Positions 27,128 through 35,956 are shown, counted from the first letter of the stretch. The stretch is 64,000 nucleotides of DNA from Methanoregula sp. (GCA_028679075.1 JAJRCF010000001.1:186001-250000), one strand, 5' to 3'. Numbers and translations: made by a program. The notes: generated by a model not told the origin, from the letters alone.

Positions 27128-28345
27128 CATCCAGAGGTCAAAACCGGAATCCCGGAAGTCCGGAGAGAACGAGATGGTCTGGTCTTTCATCGCTTCAACG
27201 GCCTGGGGCATCTTCAGGTCAACGAGCGCCTGCCGCACCGTGGCCTTGTCCGTTGTCCCTGCGTTCCCAATCGCTTTTGCCGCGATGAAGACACCGTCAT
27301 AGGTCGAGGCTCCCATCATGTCCGGGTAGGTCCCGAATTTCGCAAAGTATGCCTGTTTAAATGCGTCCTGGGCAGATGCAACAGCGCCGGCCGGGGCGGT
27401 ATAGGGCGAGAAACGGCTCTCGATGATTGCACCCTCGCCGTACTGGCCAACATCCTTGTAAAACTGGGCATTGTCATTGTTCTCGGCAGAGAGGAAGATC
27501 GTGTTCAGGCCGATGTCCCTCCGGGCCTGCGTGATTGCGGGAGCTCCCTCATTCGGGAACGCACCGAGATACAGGGCGTCAGGGTTGGTTGCCTTGATTG
27601 CGGTCAGCTGCGTCCGGAAATCGCTCTCCCCCATCTTGAAGCTCTGCTGGGAGACGAGGACGATGTTGAGCTTGTTCTTCGTGATCGTATCGTTCACTGC
27701 GGTCTGGATCCCCTTCCCGAATGCTGTGTCCTGGTAGAGCAGGGCGAGCCGGAACGGCCGGTCCGATGCAGCGCCCAGCTTCTTGTTGACTGCGGGACGG
27801 ATCACCTGGTCGATGAACTGCGTGGTGTACTGGCCATAGGTGTCGGTGGTCGGGCAGTGGTGGAAGATATAGCTCGTGTCGATGTCCGTGCGGTGGGTGA
27901 TGATCGGGCTCGATGCACCGGTCACGATATACGGGATCTTGTATTCGGCAATGGTCTGCTCGTACGCAGAGGTGACAGCGCTCGAGTACCCACCGACAAG
28001 GATGTCCACCTTATCATCGGTGATCAGCTTGGTCGCGGCCTTCTGGCCGCCAGCCTGCGTGGACTCGTCATCCCCGACAATCAGCTTGATCTGCTTCTTG
28101 GTCCCGTCCTTTAATGTGACTCCGCCATCGGCATTGATCTTCTCGGCCGCGACCTGGGCGGACTGCCACATGTTGGTACCGACATTGCTGGCAGGGCCGG
28201 TCAGGGACGCGATGACCCCGACCCTGATGACATCCTGCGATCCGGCAGCAGCGGTCTGCTGCGTTGAGGCCTGCTGCTGGGTACAGCCGGCAATGAATGC
28301 GGCCGCAATGAGCAGGACCGCAATTACGAGAACAGAATACTTCAT
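27125..28345 (-). CDS. livK: LivK-type substrate-binding lipoprotein, probably cut by an amber codon
   Basis: The 406-aa protein begins with a lipoprotein signal (core VLVIAVLLIAAAFIAGC, lipidated cysteine at 21) and a Gln/Thr linker. It then has the periplasmic-binding fold of the HAAT family (IRVGVIASLTGPAS near 39, VDILVGGYSSAVTSA near 113, PYIVTGASSP near 136). It captures the substrate for LivHMGF. The frame ends with FDLWM just before TAG, about 38 residues short of a plausible family C-terminus. A palindromic operator lies 14-28 bases upstream. Whether the shortened protein is stable is not known. Confidence 0.88.
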   Translation of the reverse strand: MKYSVLVIAVLLIAAAFIAGCTQQQASTQQTAAAGSQDVIRVGVIASLTGPASNVGTNMWQSAQVAAEKINADGGVTLKDGTKKQIKLIVGDDESTQAGGQKAATKLITDDKVDILVGGYSSAVTSAYEQTIAEYKIPYIVTGASSPIITHRTDIDTSYIFHHCPTTDTYGQYTTQFIDQVIRPAVNKKLGAASDRPFRLALLYQDTAFGKGIQTAVNDTITKNKLNIVLVSQQSFKMGESDFRTQLTAIKATNPDALYLGAFPNEGAPAITQARRDIGLNTIFLSAENNDNAQFYKDVGQYGEGAIIESRFSPYTAPAGAVASAQDAFKQAYFAKFGTYPDMMGASTYDGVFIAAKAIGNAGTTDKATVRQALVDLKMPQAVEAMKDQTISFSPDFRDSGFDLWM

Positions 28346-28358
28346 GGAACTCCCCCTA

Positions 28359-28373
28359 TGCTATGATATAGCA
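28359..28373. promoter_or_regulatory. Operator site TGCTA-N5-TAGCA before livK
   Basis: TGCTA TGATA TAGCA sits 14-28 bases before the livK ATG and extends by one further pair to ATGCTAT/ATAGCAT. A likely TATA box for livK lies further upstream around 28412-28425, so the palindrome would fall at or just after the transcription start, a position for repression. Confidence 0.6.
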
Positions 28374-28489
28374 TGGCATTGGAGTGATGGGGGGCCGGCG
28401 TAATAATAATTATCGGTTTATCTCCGGCGTGGTGCACCTGGACATATGACCAGGATCAGACCGATCGGAAAACGGATGGGACTTGATAC

Positions 28490-28951
28490 TCATCGGGACT
28501 GCTTTCCCTCCCGCTCCATCCGCTCCGAGTCCAGCAGCCCGTCCCGGATGAAAATGATCCGGTCGAAGTACTCCATATGCCACGGCTCATGCGAGACCAT
28601 GACGATGGTCTGCCCGAAGTCCCGGTTCACGGTGCGGAAGAGGTCGAGCACCGTCCGTGAGTTCTCCGTGTCGAGGTTTGCGCACGGCTCGTCTGCAAAG
28701 AGTATCGCGGGCTTGTTGACGAGCGCCCGGGCGATCGAGACCCGCTGCTGTTCGCCACCGGACCGTTCGTGGACGAGATGGTCGAGCCGCTTCACAAGGC
28801 CTACCTCCGCAAGCACGGATGTTGCGGCCGCGTAACAGTCAGCCAGGGGCTGCCCCTGCGTGATCGCCGGGATTGCAGCGTTCTCCTTTACGGTCAGCTC
28901 GGAGACGAGCGCATAGTCCTGGAAGACTCGCGTGATGCGCCGGATGATGAG
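28490..28951 (-). pseudogene. 5'-truncated MacB-type ABC ATPase remnant
   Basis: The C-terminal half of an ABC ATPase is intact in frame: VFQDYALVSELTV, the signature ERSGGEQQRVSIARAL, Walker B ILFADEPCANLD and the switch VSHEPW. It is close to the full-length gene at 29887-30612 and breaks off just before the Q-loop (near 28926), where the match ends. The Walker A region is missing, so the product cannot hydrolyse ATP alone. A 108-aa frame from a GTG at 28816 remains open. It looks like a decayed duplicate. Confidence 0.75.
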
Positions 28952-29130
28952 GGAAGAAAAGAAAAGTTCTACCCATTGTTACCGGTCACAAGGGCGAGTC
29001 CGGATCGATCCTAACCCGTCTTGCACATGGCGATATCCCGTACCAGCGGGCCAAGGAAGATAAGGTGCTCTTCTCGGCGAATGTGATCCTGAGCCCGATG
29101 AGAAACGGGCAGCGACTCAGGATAAAATAA
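28951..29130 (+). pseudogene. Fragment resembling the C-terminal part of an RNase J/beta-CASP enzyme
   Basis: On the + strand a frame without a start encodes VLPIVTGHKGESGSILTRLA followed by GDIPYQRAKEDKVLFSANVI and ends at a TAA at 29128. The pattern TG..GE...L.R.A.G and D.V.FSA resembles the beta-CASP nuclease motif seen in RNase J. An in-frame stop lies immediately upstream, so this is a remnant about 57 codons long. The identification rests on this motif alone. Confidence 0.4.
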
Positions 29131-29171
29131 TATCCGTTTTAGTTTTAATTAGTTCATGCTCCTATCCTCTG

Positions 29172-29265
29172 CTTAAGATCGCGGTTCAATACCAAGAACA
29201 GTTCGGAGACGGTTCGGAAATTCCCCGTGCCGGGATTTGCGCACAGCATCACCGGAATATCGTCC
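29172..29265 (-). pseudogene. Second remnant of the MacB-type ABC ATPase (D-loop region)
   Basis: About 27 codons read CANPGTGNFRTVSELF then LVLNRDLK, which match CANLDTENSRTVLELF and VNRELK of the intact gene at 29887-30612. The DNA also aligns by eye across this stretch, whereas flanking sequence does not. It is a third, heavily decayed copy of the same ATPase gene. Confidence 0.6.
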
Positions 29266-29466
29266 CCGGGACCATCATCAGGGTGTGAGTATTTTTTTAA
29301 AACCCTGGTAAATTATCCTGCTTCATCATTGCCATATGTGAGAGGGCAGCAGCATCGTGTATTGCCTTTATGATCTCGCCGTAGTAATTCACGTTAACCT
29401 GGGGTCTCGCCGGGTGTAGCGTTCCGGATCTGTCGCTTTTGTTTAAAATAAGGAATTTACATGCCG

Positions 29467-29862
29467 TCATCTCTCCAAGACTGCTGAATGCTGTGCCACC
29501 ATGCGGATCATCATCACTAACCGGGGAAACTGCCCATGTACAGTATTTCCCCATGAAAGGATCCTGACAGCAGGATAACGATTCACTGCCCGTATGATCT
29601 CCCCGGTATCCGCGGTACCGGTAAAAAGAATGACTGGCGTGAGGTCTCCCCGCGATCGCAGGGTGGCCAATAACTCGATCCCGGTCATCCCCGGCAGATC
29701 AGAGCCGGATATGATGACATCGACCGGGGAGCGGGAGAGCATCTCCAGGGCCTCATGTCCTGAGGAGAGGGGGTGCATCGTGATCCCGCCCTGCCTCTGG
29801 CAAAGCAGGCAGACCATGAGGGCAATATGCAAATCAGCTTCAACATAGGCCACTGAGATCAT
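29467..29862 (-). CDS. Degenerate response-regulator receiver domain
   Basis: The 131-aa product is a single receiver-like domain: an acidic pair in VEAD (E8, D10), then DVIISGSDLPGMTGIELL near residues 48-65 and VILFTGTAD near 77. In normal receivers the residue at position 53 is the phosphorylated Asp; here it is Gly. The usual conserved Lys after the fourth strand is also not evident (ILSWGNT). It may be a phosphorylation-independent signalling protein or a decaying gene. It ends in no output domain and lies in a region of gene remnants. Confidence 0.6.
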   Translation of the reverse strand: MISVAYVEADLHIALMVCLLCQRQGGITMHPLSSGHEALEMLSRSPVDVIISGSDLPGMTGIELLATLRSRGDLTPVILFTGTADTGEIIRAVNRYPAVRILSWGNTVHGQFPRLVMMIRMVAQHSAVLER

Positions 29863-29886
29863 CCGTTCACTCCCGTCATGCAGTCA

Positions 29887-30612
29887 TCAGCCTGTCTCAT
29901 TTCCCGGCGGACCGCCGGGTTTCCCCTCGCTTTCAATCCTCTCCTCGTCCATCACCCCGTCCCGGATAAATATGATCCGGTCGAAGTACGACTGATGCCA
30001 CGGCTCGTGCGAGACCATCACGATCGTCTGCTTCAGTTCGCGGTTCACGTCCCGGAAAAGTTCGAGCACGGTCCGGGAATTCTCGGTGTCAAGATTTGCA
30101 CACGGCTCGTCCGCAAAGACGATCGATGGCGTGTTGACGAGTGCCCTGGCGATCGAGACCCGCTGCTGTTCGCCCCCGGAGAGCTCAAATACAAGGTGGT
30201 CCAGCCGTTTTCCAAGACCGACTTTTTCGAGCATCCGCGTTGCTGCAGCGTAACACTCCGCAAGAGGTTTGCCCTGCATGATTGCCGGGATCGCGACATT
30301 CTCCATGACGGTCAGCTCGGAAACGAGCGCATAGTCCTGGAAGACATAGCCAAGGTGCATGAGCCGGAACCAGGTACGGGCATCGTCATCCAGCTGCGAG
30401 ACATCCGTACTATCGATCAGGATGTGTCCCCCGGACGGCGTGTCGAGCAGCCCGAGCTGGTGGAGCAGCGTGGACTTCCCGCTCCCGCTCGGCCCCATGA
30501 TCCCAACGAATTCTCCTTTCTGTATAGAGAGCGAGACCCCCCGCAGCGCAGCGACCTCGACGTTCCCGAGCAGGTAGATCTTCTTCAGGTCAGCAACTTC
30601 GATCATGCTCAT
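29887..30612 (-). CDS. MacB/LolD-type ABC transporter ATPase
   Basis: This 241-aa ATPase has Walker A MGPSGSGKST near residue 39, Q-loop VFQDYALVSELTV near 89, signature LSGGEQQRVSIARAL near 143, Walker B IVFADEPCANLD and switch VSHEPW. These mark the MacB/LolD group, which powers FtsX-like permeases for export or envelope transactions rather than import. Its start overlaps the permease stop by 4 bases. Control by the divergent TetR gene is likely. Two remnant copies lie downstream. Confidence 0.9.
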   Translation of the reverse strand: MSMIEVADLKKIYLLGNVEVAALRGVSLSIQKGEFVGIMGPSGSGKSTLLHQLGLLDTPSGGHILIDSTDVSQLDDDARTWFRLMHLGYVFQDYALVSELTVMENVAIPAIMQGKPLAECYAAATRMLEKVGLGKRLDHLVFELSGGEQQRVSIARALVNTPSIVFADEPCANLDTENSRTVLELFRDVNRELKQTIVMVSHEPWHQSYFDRIIFIRDGVMDEERIESEGKPGGPPGNETG

Positions 30613-31823
30613 CCCCTCATTGCATTCAGGATCTCTTCGTTCACTACCTGGCGGGCCGGGATGTAGCCGGAAACCAGGGATACAATACAGAGCAGTACGA
30701 TGCTGACAGCGAGGCTGCTGTAATCAACGGCCGGCGTGATATATCCCATCGGGAACCGGAGCTTGTTGACGGTGAGCACAAAACTGATCGCGTTCAGCAT
30801 CAGGATACCGACAAGGATGCCACAGGCACACTGGAACAAGACCTGGATCAGGTAGCTGCCAACGATGATCTGTTTCCGGATGCCAATCGCTTTCAGGATC
30901 CCGATCTGTTTTTTCCGGTTGATGATGTTGATATAGGTCACGATGAAGACTACTACACTTGCGACAATGAGGGAGACAAACGTCATGATGTTCTTGATAA
31001 GGGTGAAACTGGAGATGGCGTCGCCCATGATCCCCTTGCCCTTCTCATTCCAGGTCTTGACCTTCTCCTCCACGCCGTAACTCATGATCGTGTACTTGAG
31101 CGCCGGGGCGTCATCAGCTGATGAGCCCCGTACCAGGATCTCAGTTGCCGTGTCTCCCGAGTGCATGATGGAGTCCATCTCGCTCCGGGTAACAAATGCC
31201 GAGGAGTCGATCAGGGCGCCGAGGGACTCGTAGATCCCTTTGACCCGGTAGGTCTTCACCACCCCATTGCTGTAGGCCACCTCAACGCGGTCGCCTACCT
31301 TGATTCCGCCGAGCGATGGCAGCTTGTCCTGCGATTCATCCTCGTTACCCGCAAGGAGGGTCCCGATCAGGATCTGGCCGGTGTCTCCCTTCGAGAGATA
31401 GTCCCCGTCCGTTATGACCATTTGGTACTTTGTGACGCTCTGTTCGTCTTCCGGATTGAAGGCAGTCAATGATTTTGACTGGAGCTTTCCGTTTTTGATA
31501 TTCGTGATGGTGGCTGCGGTGCCGGTATGGGCCGAAACCCCGGTGATCCCGGGGATCTGCTTCAGGCGCTTCACGAGCGCATCGGCATCGGCAATAACGA
31601 TCTCCTTGTCCCGGGGTTCGATGGCCACGTGGCCGTACTGGTAATCGATCATCTGGTCATTATAGAGAGTGACAACACCACTGATGATCATGCCAAGGAA
31701 GTTCATCAGGACCATGACGAGCGCGATGATCAAAATGGTGAGGGTGAGCGTACTTCGGTTGCCGCGCCGGATTGCCCGCACAGCAAGGTAGAGCGAGACC
31801 CCGTACCCACCGTTATTCTCCAT
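30609..31823 (-). CDS. MacB/FtsX-type ABC permease
   Basis: The 404-aa protein has one N-terminal membrane helix (about residues 25-50), a large extracellular MacB-like core domain (QMIDYQYGHVAIEP to roughly residue 260), and three C-terminal helices with the FtsX family segment NRKKQIGILKAIGIRKQ. It partners the ATPase that overlaps its 3' end. Its start overlaps the end of the NEW3-like gene by 11 bases. Such systems move lipids, peptides or drugs, or transmit force; the cargo is unknown. Confidence 0.88.
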   Translation of the reverse strand: MENNGGYGVSLYLAVRAIRRGNRSTLTLTILIIALVMVLMNFLGMIISGVVTLYNDQMIDYQYGHVAIEPRDKEIVIADADALVKRLKQIPGITGVSAHTGTAATITNIKNGKLQSKSLTAFNPEDEQSVTKYQMVITDGDYLSKGDTGQILIGTLLAGNEDESQDKLPSLGGIKVGDRVEVAYSNGVVKTYRVKGIYESLGALIDSSAFVTRSEMDSIMHSGDTATEILVRGSSADDAPALKYTIMSYGVEEKVKTWNEKGKGIMGDAISSFTLIKNIMTFVSLIVASVVVFIVTYINIINRKKQIGILKAIGIRKQIIVGSYLIQVLFQCACGILVGILMLNAISFVLTVNKLRFPMGYITPAVDYSSLAVSIVLLCIVSLVSGYIPARQVVNEEILNAMRG

Positions 31824-33138
31824 GCCCTTTCACCGGCCGGATGCGGAAGTACCAGTACGCGACCCCCGCAATGATACAGACAACAATGACCGCGAGTGCG
31901 GCAGGCAGCATACCAGATCCCGTTCCGGTCATGACGGTCGTCTGTTCGCTGACCGTGTGGGAACCGAAATCATCATGGTAACTGATCGTCAGGTTGGCTG
32001 GCACTGTGCCGTCCTTTGTTGCCTGCAGGTAGAAGATAGCCGGGGCATCGCTGTCCTTGTCGATGGAACCGATGAACGCGGTCTTTGTACCGGCAAAGGG
32101 GCTATCGAGAATTGCACGCACTGATGTTGCCTGGTCGGTACCGGTATTCTCCACCCGGATGATGAGTGTGAATGTCCCGCCAGGCACTGGACGGACCGGG
32201 TCGGTAGTGACAGATGAAACCGCGATATCGGCCCGGCCCTTGACCGGTATACCGATCGTCTCAGTCTGCCGTTCGGTCGTCCCGTCCGGGTTCCGGTAAA
32301 TGATGGTAAGTGTGACCGGGTCGATACCAATTACAGTGTTCTTATCCGTGGCCAGATGGAGCGTAAGGTTTATCCTCTCGCCTGGGTCAAGGTGTTCCTT
32401 GTAATGCCGGCCGGAGGTGGTAAGAACAAGGGACTTTGTTGTTGAATTTACCACCATCGAGATGTCGCTTGCCCGGCTCAAGCCGGTATTCTCGATCATG
32501 ATTACCGCAGAGCAGGTTTCACCGGGCGCGACACGGTCCGGGAGTTCCTGCGTGACAAAGAGCGCTGGTTTCTTCTGGGTCGAGATGTCGGTATTGACAT
32601 TGACCGTGATCGGGTAGCGGGTACTCCGCCCATCCTTGACATCGATCCATGCCTCCGGGAAATAGATCCCGCTTTTCGCCGGTGCACGGATCACGAACGT
32701 GACCGGGAACGACTGGCCGGGACCGAGCTCCCCGAGCCGGTCGAAGTCATCGGTCAGCACCTCAATCCCGTTCTCTTCCAGGTGCACATTCTCGATATAG
32801 ACGTTGATGTCGGTACTCTTCGTGTTGGCAAACGTGCCCCCGGACGTGATCCCGGTATTCTCTTTCACCGAAGCGCTGTCTGCCGTATTCTTCAGGGTGA
32901 GCGTGATGGTCCCCTGGTCACCGGGCAGGAGGACTGCCGGGGTCACGGAATACTCCGTGACAACAACCGTAGGATTCGTTGTGCTCCCCTCAACAGCAGC
33001 AACCGGCGTGATGATGCACGCCAGCAGGGAGAGGACGATGACCGGGAGGATCAGCGCCCTCATGCGCCCTGCTGTTCCGGTGTTCCGCTCGCATTGCCTG
33101 AGTCCCTGTCGTTTTTTTTCTTCCACGAGAATCGCCAT
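31813..33138 (-). CDS. Secreted CARDB/NEW3-like beta-sandwich protein, membrane anchored
   Basis: The 441-aa protein has a signal segment (core ALILPVIVLSLLACIITPVAA), three or so beta-sandwich domains of the CARDB/NEW3 type (for example TEYSVTPAVLLPGDQGTITLTL and RPVPGGTFTLIIRVENTGTD), and a C-terminal helix LPAALAVIVVCIIAGVAYWYF. It is probably the extracellular partner of the MacB-like exporter encoded with it. GGAGGAG touches the ATG at 33138; an internal ATG at 33063 would give a shorter, more usual signal peptide. Confidence 0.72.
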   Translation of the reverse strand: MAILVEEKKRQGLRQCERNTGTAGRMRALILPVIVLSLLACIITPVAAVEGSTTNPTVVVTEYSVTPAVLLPGDQGTITLTLKNTADSASVKENTGITSGGTFANTKSTDINVYIENVHLEENGIEVLTDDFDRLGELGPGQSFPVTFVIRAPAKSGIYFPEAWIDVKDGRSTRYPITVNVNTDISTQKKPALFVTQELPDRVAPGETCSAVIMIENTGLSRASDISMVVNSTTKSLVLTTSGRHYKEHLDPGERINLTLHLATDKNTVIGIDPVTLTIIYRNPDGTTERQTETIGIPVKGRADIAVSSVTTDPVRPVPGGTFTLIIRVENTGTDQATSVRAILDSPFAGTKTAFIGSIDKDSDAPAIFYLQATKDGTVPANLTISYHDDFGSHTVSEQTTVMTGTGSGMLPAALAVIVVCIIAGVAYWYFRIRPVKGHGE

Positions 33139-33193
33139 CTCCTCCGGAGTTTCCGGTGCTTTGAGGGTTTCATGTCCCTGAAAAGTGTACTAC

Positions 33194-33231
33194 TGTTCAA
33201 TTAAATAAACATTTGTTTAGTTTATTGAACA
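33194..33231. promoter_or_regulatory. 38-bp palindromic TetR operator between tetR and the export operon
   Basis: Two 18-base arms, TGTTCAATTAAATAAACA and TGTTTAGTTTATTGAACA, are separated by TT and match each other as inverted repeats at 16 of 18 positions. The site overlaps TATA-like sequence for the leftward exporter operon and lies just before an ATATTTATTTT box for the rightward tetR gene. Its size fits two TetR dimers. This predicts repression of both directions. Confidence 0.65.
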
Positions 33232-33291
33232 CATATTTATTTTCCAAACACAAGGTGAATAAACACGGGCGGCCAATTCAGGTACAGTACC

Positions 33292-33891
33292 ATGCCACGG
33301 ATCAATGCGGAATATCGTGAAGATGCAAAGAAGAAGATCGTAGCAGCTGCTATCGGGATCGCTGCCGAGACCGGCTGGGACGCTGTCACGATGGAATCTA
33401 TCGCCCAGAAAGTCGGCGTCACCAAGGGGGCGCTGTATGCATATTTCGAGAACCGTGACGCGCTGCTGCACGCCGTGATCCTGGAAGTGTTCGCCAATGT
33501 CCGGGCCGGGCTTGTATCAACACTTGCAGATGAAGAGGACATCCACAGGATAATCCTGAACCTTGCCGAATTCATTTTCGAGCAGCAGAAGCCGTACGCG
33601 ACAATCTTCTACCAGCTGCCCATCCGGATCCCACAGGACTCGCAATACCGGGAAGAATTTTCCCAGATCTTCGACCGCAACCGCCTTGTCCTCCGCGACT
33701 GCATTGAACGATTTAAGACAGCAGGAAAAGTCCCGGGGAATGTTGATCCCGAAGCCACTTCAGGAGCGATCATCGCACTGACCATGGGCCTGCGGATCAC
33801 CTCGCTCTTCCTCGGCAAGGATACCGATGAAGCAAAAAAGACCTGGGTTGATTCGGTAGAGAAGATCCTTGGGATCGGGCACTGGCAGTAA
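33292..33891 (+). CDS. TetR/AcrR family transcriptional regulator
   Basis: This 199-aa protein has an N-terminal TetR helix-turn-helix: AAAIGIAAETGWDAVTMESIAQKVGVTKGALYAYFENRDALL at about residues 18-58, followed by an all-helical ligand-binding domain. It is divergent from the MacB-like operon, with a 38-bp palindrome between them, so it probably represses that operon until an unknown ligand binds. Confidence 0.9.
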   Translation: MPRINAEYREDAKKKIVAAAIGIAAETGWDAVTMESIAQKVGVTKGALYAYFENRDALLHAVILEVFANVRAGLVSTLADEEDIHRIILNLAEFIFEQQKPYATIFYQLPIRIPQDSQYREEFSQIFDRNRLVLRDCIERFKTAGKVPGNVDPEATSGAIIALTMGLRITSLFLGKDTDEAKKTWVDSVEKILGIGHWQ

Positions 33892-33985
33892 TCCCGTTTT
33901 TCCGGCCCCGGGTTCTCCCGGATGATCGAAATGCACTGGATATGACAAGGGGATGCGTGAGGGACCCCCCGTCACATCATCCTTA

Positions 33986-34681
33986 TTATTCTCTACCGGA
34001 CAAGAGCGCCTGGAGTTCGTTTATCAGGCTCGCAATGACATCTTCCTTTGACTGCTGTACTTGTCCCGAAACCTGACCTCCTGACTGCTGTGCCTGGTTT
34101 TGGTCTCCCTGCATGCCGTCAGGCCGGTCAACCGGTGCTGTCCCGTTGCCGGGTGTCTCGTTCCCAAAGGCGCGGTACGTAATGTTCCCGTGCATGCCGT
34201 GAGCGGTCACGTTACCGGCCGTCATGTTGCCAAAGTCCGGCGGGGTCATATTGCCATCGCCGCGGAACCCGCCGGGACCACCCGTGGCAGTCATGTTTGC
34301 GGCATCGAACGCGGGCCGTTCCCGCGAGGTCATGTTGGCATTTCCTGTTCCATCCGGGGGAGTCATGTTGCGGTTGCCCTGCCAGTCACCCGCTCCTGCG
34401 GGAGCGGTCAGGTTGCCCATCGCACCCGAAGGCGGGGCGGACATCTGTCCTCCGTTCCCGTTGCCGGGGCCGCCATTGTTTCCCTTTGAGCCTGAATCAC
34501 CGGAACCACCGGATGGCGGCGCCTGCATCTGGCCCGTGTTTCCCTGTCCCCCGGTCGCGGGGCCGGCTCCCCCGGGTCCCTGCATTCCCCCCTGCACATC
34601 TGCAAGGGCAACAGGTACAAGAAGTACGGCCATGCACCAGAGTGCGAGGAGCACCATGACCGGCCGATTGAGTATCATCAT
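33986..34681 (-). CDS. Secreted Gly/Asn/Met-rich protein with many N-glycosylation sequons
   Basis: The product (231 aa from the ATG at 34681) has a signal peptide and then a low-complexity chain rich in Gly, Asn, Pro, Met and Gln. Ten N-x-T sequons occur (NLT, NMT five times, NVT, NIT, NET, NGT), suggesting a heavily glycosylated surface or secreted protein. The end, KEDVIASLINELQALLSGRE, is a short helix. I do not recognise a family. GGAGG lies 9 bases before the chosen ATG, which supports it over the longer frame beginning at 34714. Confidence 0.65.
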   Translation of the reverse strand: MMILNRPVMVLLALWCMAVLLVPVALADVQGGMQGPGGAGPATGGQGNTGQMQAPPSGGSGDSGSKGNNGGPGNGNGGQMSAPPSGAMGNLTAPAGAGDWQGNRNMTPPDGTGNANMTSRERPAFDAANMTATGGPGGFRGDGNMTPPDFGNMTAGNVTAHGMHGNITYRAFGNETPGNGTAPVDRPDGMQGDQNQAQQSGGQVSGQVQQSKEDVIASLINELQALLSGRE

Positions 34682-34959
34682 GATATTTTTCCTCCGTTTC
34701 CGGCAACTGTTCAAACGTCAGCTGCCCTGCACCTATCCTGTCAGCAGCAGGATATAAATTGGATTTATGCGGGCGTGGAAATATACCAACAACCGGTTTG
34801 GTTCATTCAACCCGTGAGTTAATATTATGCGGATTGTCTGATTTGAGATTCAAAACCATTTACAATGCGGGATGGGATACCAAAAGGAACGGTACCGGTT
34901 TTTTATCCGGCAGAACATATTCAGAAAATTGATAATCTTTGACAGGTCGATATACCACT

Positions 34960-35871
34960 ATGAGTGAGGATACTATAGAAAAAACAACATCGCCCCATAT
35001 CAGGATCCTCCTGGATATCCTGATCATCATTATCCTGGCAGTCGTCGTGTACGTTGCGGCGTATTTCCTGAACCTGTCAGGTACGCTGCTCCTGCTTCTC
35101 CAGACATCCGGTGCGCAGTATGCCAGCGCGTTCATCATCGTGACCTTATTCCTCGTCTTCGGCCTCGTCTTCTTTATGGTCCGGCGCTGGCACGAGCTGA
35201 CGCAGGTGTCCGGCGAAATCGACGCGTCGAAAAAAGCGCTTGAGCGGGCCAATGCAAAACTGATGTTCCTCAACAACATCACCCGGTACGACATGCTCAA
35301 CGAGCTGACCCTGCTTCACCGGGACTTGGAGAATGCGGCCGTGACTCCCGAGATCAGCAAGGTGAACGATGCTATCGGGCGGATCCGCCGGCAGATCAAG
35401 TTTACCAAGGAGTACCAGGACATCGGTGCCATTCCCCCGTCATGGCAGAACGTTGCGGACGCGATCATGCGGGCAAAGGTCGGCGTCGACCTCGGCCATA
35501 TCAATTTCGAGATGGACATCCATGACGTGGAGGTCTATGCCGACCCGCTCCTGGAGAAGGTCTTCTATTACCTGCTCAGCAATTCCCTGAAATATGGCGG
35601 GAGCAAGATGACCGGGATCCGGGTGCACCGCCAGAAAGCGGAAGACCGGCTCCTCATCATCTTTGAAGACGATGGCGTCGGGATCGCAAAGGACCAGAAG
35701 GCGTTCCTCTTCCCCAAGGAATGGGGCAGCCGGAAACATTCCGGGTATGGCCTCTTCCTGATCCGGGAAACCCTTGCCGTCACCGGTATCACGATCTGGG
35801 AATCGGGCACCCCGGGCGACGGCGCCCGGTTCGAGATCTCCGTCCCGGACGGAATGTTCCGGCATATCTGA
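34960..35871 (+). CDS. Membrane histidine-kinase-like protein with Tyr in place of the phospho-His
   Basis: The protein (303 aa from the ATG at 34960) has two membrane helices (about 15-38 and 55-74), a short coiled segment, an H-box-like region LNNITRYDMLNELTLL, and a C-terminal HATPase domain with N-box LSNSLKYGG, G1 DDGVGI and G2 GYGLFLI. In methanogen kinases of this type the H-box reads ITRHDxLNxL; here residue 110 (codon 35287-35289) is TAC, Tyr. The ATP-binding side looks intact. It could be a pseudokinase or sensor that signals by another route. A TTG frame extends to 34939. Confidence 0.75.
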   Translation: MSEDTIEKTTSPHIRILLDILIIIILAVVVYVAAYFLNLSGTLLLLLQTSGAQYASAFIIVTLFLVFGLVFFMVRRWHELTQVSGEIDASKKALERANAKLMFLNNITRYDMLNELTLLHRDLENAAVTPEISKVNDAIGRIRRQIKFTKEYQDIGAIPPSWQNVADAIMRAKVGVDLGHINFEMDIHDVEVYADPLLEKVFYYLLSNSLKYGGSKMTGIRVHRQKAEDRLLIIFEDDGVGIAKDQKAFLFPKEWGSRKHSGYGLFLIRETLAVTGITIWESGTPGDGARFEISVPDGMFRHI

Positions 35872-35956
35872 TCCGGACAATAATTCTTTTTTGCCAAAAA
35901 AGCCCGGACATAATCGGGGCAGCAGATAAAAAAATACGAGAGGGACGTAATACCGC

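Noticed and set aside
29297-29554. 85-codon frame overlapping the receiver gene
   Set aside because: It overlaps the receiver gene in another frame, has no motif, and lies in a region of remnants.
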